Below, piece by piece: positions 28,337 through 38,443 of a stretch of DNA of 64,000 bases. The translations under genes and the position numbers were made by a program. How positions within the stretch are numbered: the stretch's first letter is position 1; each line of letters starts with the position of its first letter. The stretch comes from Burkholderia humptydooensis (GTDB lineage: Bacteria > Pseudomonadota > Gammaproteobacteria > Burkholderiales > Burkholderiaceae), in the NCBI RefSeq assembly GCF_001513745.1, contig NZ_CP013380.1, positions 1,178,001 to 1,242,000 on the forward strand, read 5' to 3'. A model generated the notes under the pieces. It worked only from the letters and a program-made list of their open reading frames with translations, did no database searches and was not told the DNA's origin.

Positions 28337-29291
28337 GCGCGCGGCGCTCGCCGCGACCGCGCGCGCCGTGCCGCGCGAGCAGATCGCGAAATCGCGCGTG
28401 CTCGTCGTCGGCGACGTGATGCTCGATCGCTATTGGTTCGGCAACGTCAACCGGATCTCGCCCGAGGCGCCCGTGCCCGTCGTGCACGTGCAGCGGCAGG
28501 AGGAACGGCTGGGCGGCGCGGCGAACGTCGCGCGCAACGCGGTGACGCTCGGCGGCCAGGCGGGCCTGCTGTGCGTCGTCGGGCGCGACGAGCCGGGCGA
28601 GCGGATCGTCGAGCTGCTCGGCGAGAGCGGCGTGACGCCGTATCTCGAGCGCGATCCGTCGCTGCCGACGACGATCAAGCTGCGCGTGCTCGCGCAGCAG
28701 CAGCAATTGCTGCGCGTCGACTTCGAGGCGTCGCCGACGCACGAGGTGCTGCTCGCGGGGCTCGCGCGCTTCGACGCGCTGCTGCCGTCATACGACGTCG
28801 TGCTGATGTCCGACTACGCGAAGGGCGGGCTCACGCACGTGACGACGATGATCGCGAAGGCGCGCGCGGCGGGCAAGCCCGTGCTCGTCGATCCGAAGGG
28901 CGCCGACTGGGCGCGCTATCGCGGCGCGTCGCTGATCACGCCGAACCGCGCGGAGTTGCGCGAGGTCGTCGGGCGGTGGACGTCCGAGGACGATCTGCGC
29001 GCGCGCGTCACGAAGCTGCGCGAAGCGCTTGCGCTCGACGCGCTGCTGCTCACGCGCTCGGAAGAGGGGATGACGCTCTTCTCGAACGACGGGGAACTGC
29101 ACGTGAGCGCGCTCGCGCGCGAAGTGTACGATGTGTCGGGCGCGGGCGACACGGTGATCGCGACCGTCGCGACGATGCTCGGCGCCGGGCTGCCGCTCGT
29201 CGAAGCGGTGGTGCTGGCGAATCGCGCGGCGGGCATCGTGGTCGGCAAGCTCGGCACCGCGACCGTCGAGTACGACGAACTGTTTCATTGA
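28305..29291 (+). CDS. hldA: D-glycero-beta-D-manno-heptose-7-phosphate kinase
   Basis: A 328-aa PfkB-type sugar kinase: [15 protein letters not shown] near the N-terminus, [11 protein letters not shown], and the [11 protein letters not shown] anion hole with catalytic Asp near residue 280. It phosphorylates heptose-7-phosphate at O-1 for LPS core heptose. It has only the kinase part; the nucleotidyltransferase domain of E. coli HldE is absent, so a separate hldC is expected elsewhere. ATG 28305 is preferred over an upstream TTG. Confidence 0.9.
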   Translation: MSSLSLPSADKRAALAATARAVPREQIAKSRVLVVGDVMLDRYWFGNVNRISPEAPVPVVHVQRQEERLGGAANVARNAVTLGGQAGLLCVVGRDEPGERIVELLGESGVTPYLERDPSLPTTIKLRVLAQQQQLLRVDFEASPTHEVLLAGLARFDALLPSYDVVLMSDYAKGGLTHVTTMIAKARAAGKPVLVDPKGADWARYRGASLITPNRAELREVVGRWTSEDDLRARVTKLREALALDALLLTRSEEGMTLFSNDGELHVSALAREVYDVSGAGDTVIATVATMLGAGLPLVEAVVLANRAAGIVVGKLGTATVEYDELFH

Positions 29292-29349
29292 ACGACACCG
29301 GCGCGCGCCGCCCGCGCGCCATACGCACACTCTCATCGGCAGAACGATC

Positions 29350-30342
29350 ATGACTCTCATCGTTACCGGCGCGGCCGGCTTCATCGGCGCGAACATCGTC
29401 AAGGCGCTGAACGAGCGCGGCGAGACGCGCATCATCGCGGTCGACAACCTGACGCGCGCGGACAAGTTCAGGAACCTCGTCGATTGCGAGATCGACGACT
29501 ATCTCGACAAGACCGAATTCGTCGAGCGCTTCGCGCGCGGCGACTTCGGCAAGGTGCGCGCGGTATTCCACGAAGGCGCCTGCTCGGACACGATGGAAAC
29601 CGACGGCCGCTACATGATGGACAACAACTTCCGCTACAGCCGCGCGGTGCTCGACGCGTGCCTCGCGCAGGGCGCGCAGTTCCTGTATGCGTCGTCGGCC
29701 GCGATCTACGGCGGCTCGAGCCGCTTCGTCGAGGAGCGCGAGGTCGAGGCGCCGCTCAACGTGTACGGCTATTCGAAGTTCCTGTTCGATCAGGTGATCC
29801 GCCGCGTGATGCCGAGCGCGAAGAGCCAGATCGCGGGCTTTCGCTACTTCAACGTGTACGGGCCGCGGGAGTCGCACAAGGGGCGCATGGCGTCAGTCGC
29901 GTTCCACAACTTCAACCAGTTCCGCGCCGAGGGCAAGGTCAAGCTGTTCGGCGAGTACAACGGCTACGGCCCGGGCGAGCAGACGCGCGATTTCGTGTCG
30001 GTCGAGGACGTTGCGAGGGTGAACCTGTATTTCTTCGATCATCCGGAGAAGTCGGGCATCTTCAATCTCGGCACCGGCCGCGCGCAGCCGTTCAACGACA
30101 TCGCGACGACGGTCGTCAACACGCTGCGCGCGCTCGAAGGCAAGTCCGCGCTCACGCTCGCCGAGCAGGTCGAGCAGGGGCTCGTCGAATACGTGCAGTT
30201 TCCGGACGCGCTGCGCGGCAAATACCAGTGCTTCACGCAGGCCGACCAGACGAAGCTGCGCGCGGCCGGCTACGATGCGCCGTTCCTGACGGTGCAGGAA
30301 GGCGTCGATCGCTACGTTCGTTGGCTGTTCGGCCAACTGTAA
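29350..30342 (+). CDS. hldD: ADP-L-glycero-D-manno-heptose 6-epimerase
   Basis: A 330-aa short-chain dehydrogenase-type epimerase with NADP site [16 protein letters not shown] and the Ser-Tyr-Lys elements ([18 protein letters not shown]). It inverts C6 of ADP-heptose to give the LPS core precursor. It sits 58 bases after hldA, forming a heptose unit. Confidence 0.95.
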   Translation: MTLIVTGAAGFIGANIVKALNERGETRIIAVDNLTRADKFRNLVDCEIDDYLDKTEFVERFARGDFGKVRAVFHEGACSDTMETDGRYMMDNNFRYSRAVLDACLAQGAQFLYASSAAIYGGSSRFVEEREVEAPLNVYGYSKFLFDQVIRRVMPSAKSQIAGFRYFNVYGPRESHKGRMASVAFHNFNQFRAEGKVKLFGEYNGYGPGEQTRDFVSVEDVARVNLYFFDHPEKSGIFNLGTGRAQPFNDIATTVVNTLRALEGKSALTLAEQVEQGLVEYVQFPDALRGKYQCFTQADQTKLRAAGYDAPFLTVQEGVDRYVRWLFGQL

Positions 30343-30413
30343 GCGGCGCGCCCGCCTCCTTAGACTGGGTCTCACGGTCGGCAGCCGCCGGCCGTTTTTC
30401 CACGGAGATCCAG

Positions 30414-30731
30414 ATGCTGAAGAAACTTCTCGCGACGGTCGCGCTGTGCGCCGCGGCCGCGCACGGATGGGCTGCCGTCGACGTCAACGTCGCGAACGAC
30501 GATGCGCTTCGCGGCATCAGGGGCATCGGCCCGGCGAAAGCCAAGGCGATCGTCGACGAGCGGGCCGCGCACGGCCCGTTCAAGGACGCGGCCGATCTCG
30601 CGCACAGAGTGAAGGGCATGGGCGGCAAGACGGTCGAGCGCTTGCAGGCCGAGGGCCTCGCGATCGGTGCGGCCCGCGCGCCCGCCGCAGCCGCGGCGCC
30701 GCAGAAAGCGGCGGCGGCCGGCAAGAGATAA
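30414..30731 (+). CDS. ComEA-like helix-hairpin-helix DNA-binding protein
   Basis: A 105-aa exported protein: signal peptide (MLKKLLATVALCAAAAHGWA), then one ComEA-type HhH domain (VDVNVANDDALRGIRGIGPA, DERAAHGPFKDAADL, VKGMGGKTVERL), and an Ala/Pro/Lys tail. Such proteins bind incoming DNA in the periplasm during transformation, and this group includes naturally competent species. GGAG precedes the ATG. Confidence 0.82.
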   Translation: MLKKLLATVALCAAAAHGWAAVDVNVANDDALRGIRGIGPAKAKAIVDERAAHGPFKDAADLAHRVKGMGGKTVERLQAEGLAIGAARAPAAAAAPQKAAAAGKR

Positions 30732-30828
30732 TCCGGGCTGCTGACGATTCTGGTGCTGGTGGCCTCTCGCAATCGAGCGGCCGGCGGCAGGGTGATGCCT
30801 CCTTCAGGCGCCGCTTCGGCGGCGAATT

Positions 30829-30855
30829 CCCGCGGCGCATGCCGCGGGCTTTTTG
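30829..30855 (+). terminator. Rho-independent terminator after the comEA-like gene
   Basis: Perfect 8-bp stem CCCGCGGC/GCCGCGGG (30829-30836 with 30841-30848), GCAT loop, then CTTTTTG. The rest of the 338-base gap (30732-31069) holds no gene; TTTACAAT near 31026-31033 is a possible -10 for cysM. Confidence 0.85.
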
Positions 30856-31069
30856 CATGGCCGCCACGCAGCGTACTCGCGCGTGCGTATGTCGCGCGGG
30901 CCTCGGCTGGCGCGGCAATCATGAACGTCGGGCGGCTCGCGCACGTCGAGCACATCGAGCGCCGGAAGGCCGGACGCTTTCGGCGGCAGGCTTGATGGCC
31001 ATCGGCGCGCATGTTTCTCCGCTGGTTTACAATCGACCCGTTCATCGGCATCGGATAAACGTGACGTTC

Positions 31070-31972
31070 ATGGCTTACAAAACTATCGAAGACACGATCG
31101 GCAATACGCCGCTCGTGCAACTCGTCCGCTTGCCGGACGACGAGATTCGCGAGCGCAACAACGTGATTCTCGCGAAGCTGGAAGGCAACAATCCGGCGGG
31201 CTCGGTGAAGGACCGTCCCGCGCTGTCGATGATCCGCAAGGCGGAAGAGCGCGGCACGATCAAGCCGGGCGACACGCTGATCGAGGCGACGAGCGGCAAC
31301 ACCGGCATCGCGCTCGCGATGGCGGCGGCGATCCGCGGCTACAAGATGGTGCTGATCATGCCGGAGGATCTGTCCGTCGAGCGTCGTCAGAGCATGGCCG
31401 CGTATGGCGCGGAGATCGTGCTGACGCCGGTGAAGGGCGGCATGGAATTCGCGCGCGACCTCGCCGACCAGATGCAGCGCGAAGGCAAGGGCGTGATTCT
31501 CGACCAGTTCGCGAATCCGGACAATCCGCTCGCGCATTACGAAGGCACCGGCCCCGAAATCTGGCGCGAGACCGAGGGCCGCATTACGCACTTCGTATCC
31601 GCGATGGGCACGACGGGCACGATCATGGGCACGTCGCGGTATCTGAAGGAAAGGAATGCGAACGTCGAGATCGTCGGCGCACAGCCCGACGAGGGCTCGC
31701 GCATTCCCGGTATCCGCAAGTGGCCGGAAGCGTATCTGCCGAAAATTTTCGATCGCAGCCGCATCGATCGCGTCGAGAACGTGAGCCAGGCCGCGTCCGA
31801 AGCGATGGCGCGCAAGCTCGCGGCCGTCGAAGGCATCTTCTGCGGCATCTCGTCGGGCGGCGCATGCGAAGTCGCACTGCGCGTCGCGCGGCAGGTCGAG
31901 AATGCGACGATCGTGTTCGTCGTCTGCGACCGCGGTGATCGTTATCTGTCGACGGGAGTGTTCCCCGCGTAA
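31070..31972 (+). CDS. cysM: Cysteine synthase B
   Basis: A 300-aa PLP enzyme of the O-acetylserine sulfhydrylase family. The pyridoxal lysine is in NPAGSVKDRPALSMI near residue 45 and the phosphate loop is EATSGNTGIALAM. Family features such as VGAQPDEGSRIPGI mark it as CysM rather than CysK. It makes cysteine from O-acetylserine and sulfide or thiosulfate. GTG 31061 is an alternative start. Confidence 0.93.
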   Translation: MAYKTIEDTIGNTPLVQLVRLPDDEIRERNNVILAKLEGNNPAGSVKDRPALSMIRKAEERGTIKPGDTLIEATSGNTGIALAMAAAIRGYKMVLIMPEDLSVERRQSMAAYGAEIVLTPVKGGMEFARDLADQMQREGKGVILDQFANPDNPLAHYEGTGPEIWRETEGRITHFVSAMGTTGTIMGTSRYLKERNANVEIVGAQPDEGSRIPGIRKWPEAYLPKIFDRSRIDRVENVSQAASEAMARKLAAVEGIFCGISSGGACEVALRVARQVENATIVFVVCDRGDRYLSTGVFPA

Positions 31973-31998
31973 CGCACGGCGCCGTCTCGCAGGCACGT

Positions 31999-32032
31999 GA
32001 AAAAAAGCGCTGCTCAAGCAGCGCTTTTTTTC
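31999..32032. terminator. Bidirectional terminator between cysM and mltB
   Basis: 9-bp stem (32006-32014 with 32017-32025) flanked by A7 on one side and T8 on the other, so it can end both converging transcripts. Confidence 0.88.
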
Positions 32033-32067
32033 ATTCCGGCGATTGCGCGCTCCGCGCCGCGTCGGCG

Positions 32068-33303
32068 TCACTCGGACGACGGCTGCGCCGCGGGCGCCGC
32101 GGGTGCGGCATCGGCAGGCGCCGACGTCAGCGCGCCGCTCGCTTCCATTTGTGCCTTCACGCGCTCGCCCAGTTGATAGACGGCGAGCGCATAGAAGAAG
32201 CTGCGGTTGTAGCGGGTCAGCACGTAGAAATTCTGCAGTCCGAGCTTGTATTCGGTTGTGCGGCCGGGCGTCGGCAGATCGATCACGGTGACGGGCGTGC
32301 TCGCCTCCGATGCGATGTTGACGGACGCCTCGTCGAGCACGAGGCCCGCGCGCAGCAACTGCGACAGCGCCCAGTGCGGCTCGGGCCGGCCGTCGGCCGC
32401 CGCTTGCGCGACGCCCTGGCTGCCCGTATCGGGCGCGATGTTCCATACCACCGGCCGGCTGGTTTCCCAGCCGTGCTGCTTCAGATAGTTCGCGACGCTG
32501 CCGATCGCGTCGGCCTGGCTCGCGCGCAGATCGATGTGGCCGTTGCCGTCGTAATCGACCGCGTAATCGCGGATGCTGCTCGGCAGGAACTGTGGAATGC
32601 CGATCGCGCCTGTGTACGAGCCGAGCACGCTCGTCGGGTCGAGCTGGCTGTCGCGCGTCCATACGAGGAAGTCTTCGAGGTTCTTGCGGAACGTCGCCTG
32701 CCGCGCGTCGCGATTCGGCGTGTCCGGATAGTCGAAGGCAAGCGTCGTCAGCGCATCGAGTGTGCGGAAGTTGCCCATGTAGCGGCCGTAGATCGTCTCG
32801 ACGCCGATGATGCCGACGATCACCTCGGGCGGCACGCCGAATTCCGTGGACGCGCGCTGCAGCGTGCCCTGGTTCGCGCGCCAGAACTTCACGCCGGCGT
32901 TCACGCGCACCGCGTCGAGAAAGCGCGACTGGTAGACGCGCCAGTTCTTGACGGTGGGCGACGGCGCGGGCATCACGAGCTTCGCGGCGGTCGCCGAGTA
33001 GCTCACGCGCGCGAACAGCGCATGCAGCGCGTTGGCGTCGAAGTCGTGGCGTGCGACCATGTCGGCGATGAACGCGTCGATCTTCGCATTGTTCGCGTAG
33101 CGCTGCGGAACGATTTCTTCTTCGAACGTCTGTCCTTGCGGCGCGCTTGGCTGCGGCTGCGCTTGCGCGACGACGGCCGCGGCGGGCTGCGTTTGCGCGA
33201 CGGCGGCTGACGCGAAGAGCGTCGCGGCGAGCGACAGCGCGGCGAGCGGGAGGCGAAGACGGAAAGCGAGCGAGACGGGTGCGGCAGGCTGGTGGAAGGT
33301 CAT
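32068..33303 (-). CDS. mltB: Membrane-bound lytic murein transglycosylase B
   Basis: A 411-aa secreted enzyme: signal peptide (FRLRLPLAALSLAATLFASA), a Gln/Ala/Pro linker, then a MltB catalytic domain. The acid is the Glu of IIGVETIYGRYMGNFRT and the fold signature is SYTGAIGIPQFLPSS. It cleaves peptidoglycan with formation of 1,6-anhydro ends. No lipobox Cys is evident, so it may be periplasmic rather than lipid-anchored. ATG 33303 fits the signal peptide best. Confidence 0.9.
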   Translation of the reverse strand: MTFHQPAAPVSLAFRLRLPLAALSLAATLFASAAVAQTQPAAAVVAQAQPQPSAPQGQTFEEEIVPQRYANNAKIDAFIADMVARHDFDANALHALFARVSYSATAAKLVMPAPSPTVKNWRVYQSRFLDAVRVNAGVKFWRANQGTLQRASTEFGVPPEVIVGIIGVETIYGRYMGNFRTLDALTTLAFDYPDTPNRDARQATFRKNLEDFLVWTRDSQLDPTSVLGSYTGAIGIPQFLPSSIRDYAVDYDGNGHIDLRASQADAIGSVANYLKQHGWETSRPVVWNIAPDTGSQGVAQAAADGRPEPHWALSQLLRAGLVLDEASVNIASEASTPVTVIDLPTPGRTTEYKLGLQNFYVLTRYNRSFFYALAVYQLGERVKAQMEASGALTSAPADAAPAAPAAQPSSE

Positions 33304-33481
33304 GTCGAAGCAAAGCGGACGAGACGGATGATTTCGGGGCAGTATAACCGACACGCCCGTCGCGCCGGCCCGGCGCGGGGCGCGATGTGGTAAGTTAGCG
33401 GCGAACTTCGCACCAGACGATATCGCGGACATCCTTGACGGAGACCTGCGGCGCGCACCGGCCGCGTCGCGGAACGAGCTT

Positions 33482-34405
33482 ATGCCAACGGCCTTTTACA
33501 CGCACCCCGACTGCCTGCTGCACGAGATGGGGGAGTGGCATCCCGAGTCGCCGGCGCGACTGTCGGCGATCCAGGATCAACTGATCGCGAGCCGCATCGA
33601 CGATCTGATCGTCCACGAGACGGCGCCGTTTGCGAGCGAGACGGCGCTGGCCCGCGTGCACACGCAGGCGCACATCGACTACATCCGCAGCCGGATTCCG
33701 AAGGAAGGGTACGTCGAGATCGATCCCGACACGTCGCTGAACCGCTACACGTGGCGCGCGGCGCTGCGCGCGGCGGGCGCGGCCGTCGAGGCGACGGATG
33801 CGGTGCTCGAGGGCCGCTACGACAACGCGTTCTGCAGCGTGCGTCCGCCCGGCCATCATGCGGAGCCCGCGCGCGCGATGGGTTTTTGTTTCTTCAACAA
33901 CGTCGCGATCGCCGCGCGCCACGCGCTCGAGACTCATGGTCTCGAGCGCGTGGCGATCATCGATTTCGACGTCCATCACGGCAACGGCACCGAGGCCGCA
34001 TTCGCGAACGACGAGCGCGTGCTGATGTGCAGCTTCTTCCAGCATCCGCTGTATCCGTTTTCGGGCGTCGACCATCAGGCGCCGAACATGGTCAATCTGC
34101 CGATGGCCGCGCGCACGAACGGGATGGCGGTGCGCGAGGCGGTCGATCTGATGTGGCTGCCGCGGCTCGACGCGTTCAGGCCGCAGATGCTGTTCGTGTC
34201 GGCGGGGTTCGACGCGCATCGCGAGGACGACATCGGCGGGATGGGGCTCGTCGAAGCCGACTACGAGTGGATCACGCAGCAGATCTGCGAAGTCGCGCGG
34301 CGGCATGCGCAAGGCCGGATCGTGAGCTGCCTCGAAGGCGGCTACAACCTGTCCGCGCTCGGGCGAAGCGTGGTCGCGCATCTGCGCGTGCTCGCGCAGG
34401 TGTGA
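33482..34405 (+). CDS. Histone deacetylase superfamily protein
   Basis: A 307-aa HDAC/AcuC-like hydrolase. The His pair is in RPPGHHAEPARAMGFCFFNN near residue 120, and the metal ligands are in IIDFDVHHGNGTE and SAGFDAH. Bacterial members deacetylate polyamines or acetyl-lysine; the substrate here is unknown. It is divergent from mltB with about 180 bases between. Confidence 0.88.
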   Translation: MPTAFYTHPDCLLHEMGEWHPESPARLSAIQDQLIASRIDDLIVHETAPFASETALARVHTQAHIDYIRSRIPKEGYVEIDPDTSLNRYTWRAALRAAGAAVEATDAVLEGRYDNAFCSVRPPGHHAEPARAMGFCFFNNVAIAARHALETHGLERVAIIDFDVHHGNGTEAAFANDERVLMCSFFQHPLYPFSGVDHQAPNMVNLPMAARTNGMAVREAVDLMWLPRLDAFRPQMLFVSAGFDAHREDDIGGMGLVEADYEWITQQICEVARRHAQGRIVSCLEGGYNLSALGRSVVAHLRVLAQV

Positions 34406-34525
34406 GCGCGTAGGGCGCGCATCGCGGACGGCACGGGCGCCGATGCTCGATGTCGAGCCGCGGAGCGCCGCCGTGTGCAGGCGTGTCCGCACGAACCGGT
34501 CGGCGCGCTTCCTGACGTCCCTGCC

Positions 34526-35437
34526 TCAACCGCGCGCCGGCGCGCGCGCGACGATCCAGTCGATCAGCGCGCCGATCACGCGCTCACGTTCCAGATCGTT
34601 CATCGTCTCGTGATAGTTGCCTTCGTACAGCGTGAGCGTGCGGTCGGGCGAGCCGACGTGCCGGCCGAAATCGCGGCTGCCGTCGGGCTCGGTCAGCTTG
34701 TCGGCGGTGCCGTGATAGACGAGGACGGGGACGCGCAGCGCCGCGCGGCCGGCCTCGATTCGCCGCATCGCGCCGAGAATCTCGGCGCCCGTGCGCGCCG
34801 GCACCGAGCCGTGGTGGACGAGCGGATCGGCGCGGTTCGCGGCGACCACGGCCGGATCGCGCGACAGCAGCGCGGCGTCGATCTTGATCGCCGGAAAGCG
34901 AGGCCACACGCGGCTGATGAAGCGGCTCATCGCGAGCATCCACTTCGGCACGTCGCGTCCGGGCGCGAGCGCGGGGCTCGACAGGATCAGGCCCGCCAGG
35001 CCCGGGCGGCGCGCGGCCGCGCGTTCGACCGCGTAGAGCGCGGCGATCGCGCCGCCCATGCTGTGTCCCATCAGGAAGAGCGGCGTGTTCTCGCGCGCGG
35101 CGCTCGCGACGAGTGCGTCCGCGTCTTCCAGATACCGATCGAAGCGCTCGGCCCATGCGCGTTCGCCGGGCGAATGCCCGTGCCCGCGCAGATCGATTGC
35201 GACGGCCTCGATGCCCGCCGCGTTCAGCCGTTCGGCGAGCGCCTGGTAGCGGCCCGCGTGCTCGGCGAGCCCGTGCACGAGCGCGACGGTCGCGCGCGGC
35301 GCCGCGCACGGGGACGCGGCCGCGGGCCAGCGGTAGGACGCGAGCTCGAGCCCGTCGGCGGTACGCAGGCGCCCGCGCTGAGGGGCGGTGCCGGAATCGG
35401 CGGCTAAGCGGGGCGAAGTCGAAGCGGCTGCGTCCAT
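34526..35437 (-). CDS. Alpha/beta hydrolase (monoacylglycerol lipase-like)
   Basis: About 303 aa of alpha/beta-hydrolase fold with the nucleophile elbow FLMGHSMGGAIAAL (Ser), the acid in VPVLVYHGTADKLTEPDGS and the His in GNYHETMNDLERE. The order and spacing match the lysophospholipase/monoglyceride lipase branch (PldB-like). GGAG lies about 10 bases before ATG 35437; ATG 35482 would add 15 residues. Substrate not known. Confidence 0.85.
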   Translation of the reverse strand: MDAAASTSPRLAADSGTAPQRGRLRTADGLELASYRWPAAASPCAAPRATVALVHGLAEHAGRYQALAERLNAAGIEAVAIDLRGHGHSPGERAWAERFDRYLEDADALVASAARENTPLFLMGHSMGGAIAALYAVERAAARRPGLAGLILSSPALAPGRDVPKWMLAMSRFISRVWPRFPAIKIDAALLSRDPAVVAANRADPLVHHGSVPARTGAEILGAMRRIEAGRAALRVPVLVYHGTADKLTEPDGSRDFGRHVGSPDRTLTLYEGNYHETMNDLERERVIGALIDWIVARAPARG

Positions 35438-35666
35438 GGCGGGCGTCTCCGGCGTGTCGTTATGAGGGATGGGCTCGATCATAGACGCCGTCCGTGACGG
35501 CCCGCGCGGGCGTCGTCCTCTAATCGCCTTTGGTTATGAAAAGTTGGAAATCGATTATTAAGAGAAATGTGACGAATGCGGTAAACTCGCGGGCTATTCC
35601 CAAGATGCGGCGGCGGTCGACAGCGAAGCCCGGCACATCCGGCTGCGCCGTTCCGCCGTTTTTTAC

Positions 35667-36701
35667 ATGATCGAAATTCGCAACCTTTCGCAGCGTTTCG
35701 AGGGGCCTCGCGGCTGGATCGAGGCGCTGCACAACGTCAATCTGACGATTCCGCAGGGCGAGGTATTCGGCATCATCGGCCGCAGCGGCGCGGGCAAGAG
35801 CACGCTCGTGCGCACGATCAACCTGCTCACGCGGCCGTCCGAAGGCAGCGTGTTCGTCGGCGGGCGCGACCTGACGCAATTGTCGGCCGGCGAGCTGCGC
35901 GGCGCGCGGCGCGACATCGGGATGATCTTCCAGCACTTCAACCTGCTGTCGTCGCGCACGGTGTTCGACAACATCGCGCTGCCGCTAGAGCTCGCCGGCG
36001 TGAAGCGCGCGGAGATCGAGGCGACCGTGCTGCCGCTGCTCGATCTCGTCGGCCTCGCCGCGCAGAAGGACCGCTATCCGGCGCAGATCAGCGGCGGGCA
36101 GAAGCAGCGCGTCGGCATCGCGCGCGCGCTCGCGAGCAAGCCGAAGGTGCTGCTGTCCGACGAAGCGACGTCCGCGCTCGACCCCGAGACGACGCGCGCG
36201 ATCCTCGACCTGCTCCGGCGCATCAACCGCGAGCTCGGCCTCACGATCGTCCTCATCACGCACCAGATGGAAGTGATCAAGGACGTGTGCGATCGCGTCG
36301 CGGTGCTCGACGCCGGGCGCGTCGTCGAGGAGGGCAACGTGATCGACGTGTTCATGCGCCCGCATCACGAAGTCACGCGCGCGCTGATCGGCGACGTGAT
36401 CGCGCAGGAGCTGCCGCCCGCGATGAAGGCGCGCGTTGCCGAGCGCCTGAAGACGGGCTCGGGCCATCTGTTGCGCCTCGCGTTCACGGGCTCGGGCGTC
36501 GACCAGCCGATCCTCTCCGAGACGATCAGGCGCTACGAGCTGGACTTCAACATCCTGCACGGCCAGATCGACGAGATCCAGGGGCGCGCGTTCGGTTCGC
36601 TCGCGGTGCTCGCCACCGGCGAGCCGGGCAAGGTGGGGCAGGCGTTCGCGTATCTGCGCGAGCAGGGCGTGGTCGTCGAGGAGCTTTCGTATGTTGAGTG
36701 A
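35667..36701 (+). CDS. metN: Methionine importer ATP-binding protein
   Basis: A 344-aa ABC ATPase: Walker [10 protein letters not shown] near residue 39, signature [15 protein letters not shown], Walker [13 protein letters not shown]. The C-terminal NIL domain (about 265-340) is the methionine-sensing part specific to MetN. It powers MetNIQ uptake of D/L-methionine. The end overlaps metI by 11 bases. Confidence 0.94.
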   Translation: MIEIRNLSQRFEGPRGWIEALHNVNLTIPQGEVFGIIGRSGAGKSTLVRTINLLTRPSEGSVFVGGRDLTQLSAGELRGARRDIGMIFQHFNLLSSRTVFDNIALPLELAGVKRAEIEATVLPLLDLVGLAAQKDRYPAQISGGQKQRVGIARALASKPKVLLSDEATSALDPETTRAILDLLRRINRELGLTIVLITHQMEVIKDVCDRVAVLDAGRVVEEGNVIDVFMRPHHEVTRALIGDVIAQELPPAMKARVAERLKTGSGHLLRLAFTGSGVDQPILSETIRRYELDFNILHGQIDEIQGRAFGSLAVLATGEPGKVGQAFAYLREQGVVVEELSYVE

Positions 36702-37344
36702 AATGTTCGATATGTTCGTGCAGTCGTTCTGGGAGACGCTGATCATGGTCGGCATTTCCGGAGCGGTCGGCGCGCTCGTCGGCCTGCCGCTCGGTGTGCT
36801 GCTCTATCTCACCGACCGCCAGGGCGTGCTGCAGAATCTCGCGGTGAACCGCGTGCTGGGCGGCATCGTCAACGCGGTGCGCTCGACGCCGTTCATCATC
36901 CTGCTCGTCGCGGTGATTCCGTTCACGCGCCTCGCCGTCGGCTCGTCGATCGGCACCGCGGCGGCCGTCGTGCCGCTCACGATCGCGGCGGCGCCCTTCA
37001 TCGCGCGGCTCGTCGAGACGGCGCTGCGCGAAGTCGACCGCGGCCTCATCGAAGCCGCGCAGGCGATGGGCGCGACGACGGGCCAGATCGTGTTCAAGGT
37101 GCTGCTGCCCGAATCGCTGCCGGGCATCGTCGCGGGGCTCACGATCACGTTCGTGTCGCTCGTCGGCTATTCGGCGATGGCGGGCGCGATCGGCGGCGGC
37201 GGCCTGGGCGACCTCGGCATCCGCTACGGCTATCAGCGCTATCTGCCCGAAGTGATGTGGACGGTCGTCGCGATCCTGATCGTGTTCGTGCAGATCGTGC
37301 AGTCGTTCGGCGACTGGCTCGTGCGGCGCCTGAGCCACAAGTGA
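36691..37344 (+). CDS. metI: Methionine importer permease
   Basis: A 217-aa five-span ABC permease with the EAA loop ([20 protein letters not shown]) that docks to MetN. First span [20 protein letters not shown]. Tight overlap with metN and the following metQ make the operon complete. Confidence 0.94.
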   Translation: MLSEMFDMFVQSFWETLIMVGISGAVGALVGLPLGVLLYLTDRQGVLQNLAVNRVLGGIVNAVRSTPFIILLVAVIPFTRLAVGSSIGTAAAVVPLTIAAAPFIARLVETALREVDRGLIEAAQAMGATTGQIVFKVLLPESLPGIVAGLTITFVSLVGYSAMAGAIGGGGLGDLGIRYGYQRYLPEVMWTVVAILIVFVQIVQSFGDWLVRRLSHK

Positions 37345-37423
37345 CGCGATCGGCAATCGAAGACGAACGAGCGCCGCGCAACGCGACACGCGACGGCGCC
37401 GCAACCGCTGAGGAGATCCGAAG

Positions 37424-38218
37424 ATGCAACGAAGAATGATGCTGAAGCTCGCCGCCGCGCTCGGCGCGGCCGCGTGCGTCGCGAGCGCGCAGGCGCAGGC
37501 GCAGACGATCAAGGTCGGCGTGACGGGCGGCCCGCATGCGCAGGTGATGGAGGAAGTGAGGAAGGTCGCGGCGAGGAGCGGGCTCGACATCCGTATCGTC
37601 GAATTCTCCGATTACGTGCAGCCGAACGCGGCGCTCGCGGCGGGCGACCTCGACGCGAACAGCTACCAGCATGCCCCGTATCTCGAAGCGCAGGTGAAGG
37701 ACCGCGGCTACAGGATCGTCAAGGTCGCGGACACCGTGACGTTCCCGATGGGCATCTATTCGAAGCGCGTGAAGTCGCTCGCGGCGCTGCAATCGGGCGC
37801 GCGTATCGCGATCCCGAACGATCCGACGAACGGCGGCCGCGCGCTGTTGCTGCTGCAGAAGCAGGGCCTGCTGAAGCTGCGCGACGGCGCGGGCCTGAAG
37901 GCGACGCGCTTCGACGTCGTCGACAACCCCAAGCAGTTGAAGATCGTCGAGCTCGATGCCGCGCAGATCCCGCGCTCGCTCGCCGACGTCGACGCGGCCG
38001 CGATCAACACGAACTACGCGATGGAAGCCGGCCTGAAGCCGAAGCAGGACGCGATCGCAATCGAGGGCCCGAATGGCCCGTACGCGAACATTCTCGCGGT
38101 GCGCGCCGAAGACAAGGACAAGCCGTGGGTCGCGAAGCTCGTCGCCGCATACCGGTCGCCCGACGTGAAGCGCTTCATCGAGCGCCGGTTCGGCGGCGCG
38201 GTGATCGCCGCATGGTAG
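37424..38218 (+). CDS. metQ: Methionine-binding protein of the MetNIQ importer
   Basis: A 264-aa NlpA-family solute receptor with an N-terminal export signal (MQRRMMLKLAAALGAAACVA) and the family core (KVGVTGGPHAQVMEEV, DLDANSYQHAPYL, ALLLLQKQGLL). A Cys in GAAAC could be a weak lipobox; otherwise it would be free in the periplasm. GAGGAG precedes the ATG. Confidence 0.92.
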   Translation: MQRRMMLKLAAALGAAACVASAQAQAQTIKVGVTGGPHAQVMEEVRKVAARSGLDIRIVEFSDYVQPNAALAAGDLDANSYQHAPYLEAQVKDRGYRIVKVADTVTFPMGIYSKRVKSLAALQSGARIAIPNDPTNGGRALLLLQKQGLLKLRDGAGLKATRFDVVDNPKQLKIVELDAAQIPRSLADVDAAAINTNYAMEAGLKPKQDAIAIEGPNGPYANILAVRAEDKDKPWVAKLVAAYRSPDVKRFIERRFGGAVIAAW

Positions 38219-38258
38219 GAGGAATAAGGGATGCCGCCGATTAGAGGCGAAAATCGAA

Positions 38259-38292
38259 AGCCCGGGCTTGGCGTCCGGGTTTTTTCTCTTTT
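38259..38292 (+). terminator. Rho-independent terminator after metQ
   Basis: GC-rich stem (CCCGG 38261-38265 with CCGGG 38275-38279, extended inward by C-G and G-U pairs) followed by TTTTTTCTCTTTT. Confidence 0.75.
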
Positions 38293-38298
38293 AAAATA

Positions 38299-38310
38299 GA
38301 ACGACCGTTC
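38299..38310. promoter_or_regulatory. Palindrome GAACG-AC-CGTTC upstream of etfB
   Basis: A perfect inverted repeat with a 2-base spacer lies 134 bases before etfB, in AT-rich DNA. Its shape is like operators of TetR-family regulators, several of which control acyl-CoA and ETF genes. Binding is inferred only. Confidence 0.35.
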
Positions 38311-38443
38311 GCTATTATCGGCATGCCGCAAGGGGGCGCTATCCTCGGCGCAGCCGCAAATTGAATGACCGGCGTCGCCGCCGCGTCAGCGAGCCACGCT
38401 ATAAAATGGCCGCTGATCGTATTCGTAACTTTGGAGCGTGTGC

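Noticed and set aside
32081..32190. A lipobox for MltB
   Set aside because: No Cys follows the signal peptide region, so lipid anchoring cannot be claimed.
30233..33313. A 1026-codon minus-strand frame across comEA, cysM and part of mltB
   Set aside because: It overlaps recognised genes on both strands and has no domain; shadow frame.
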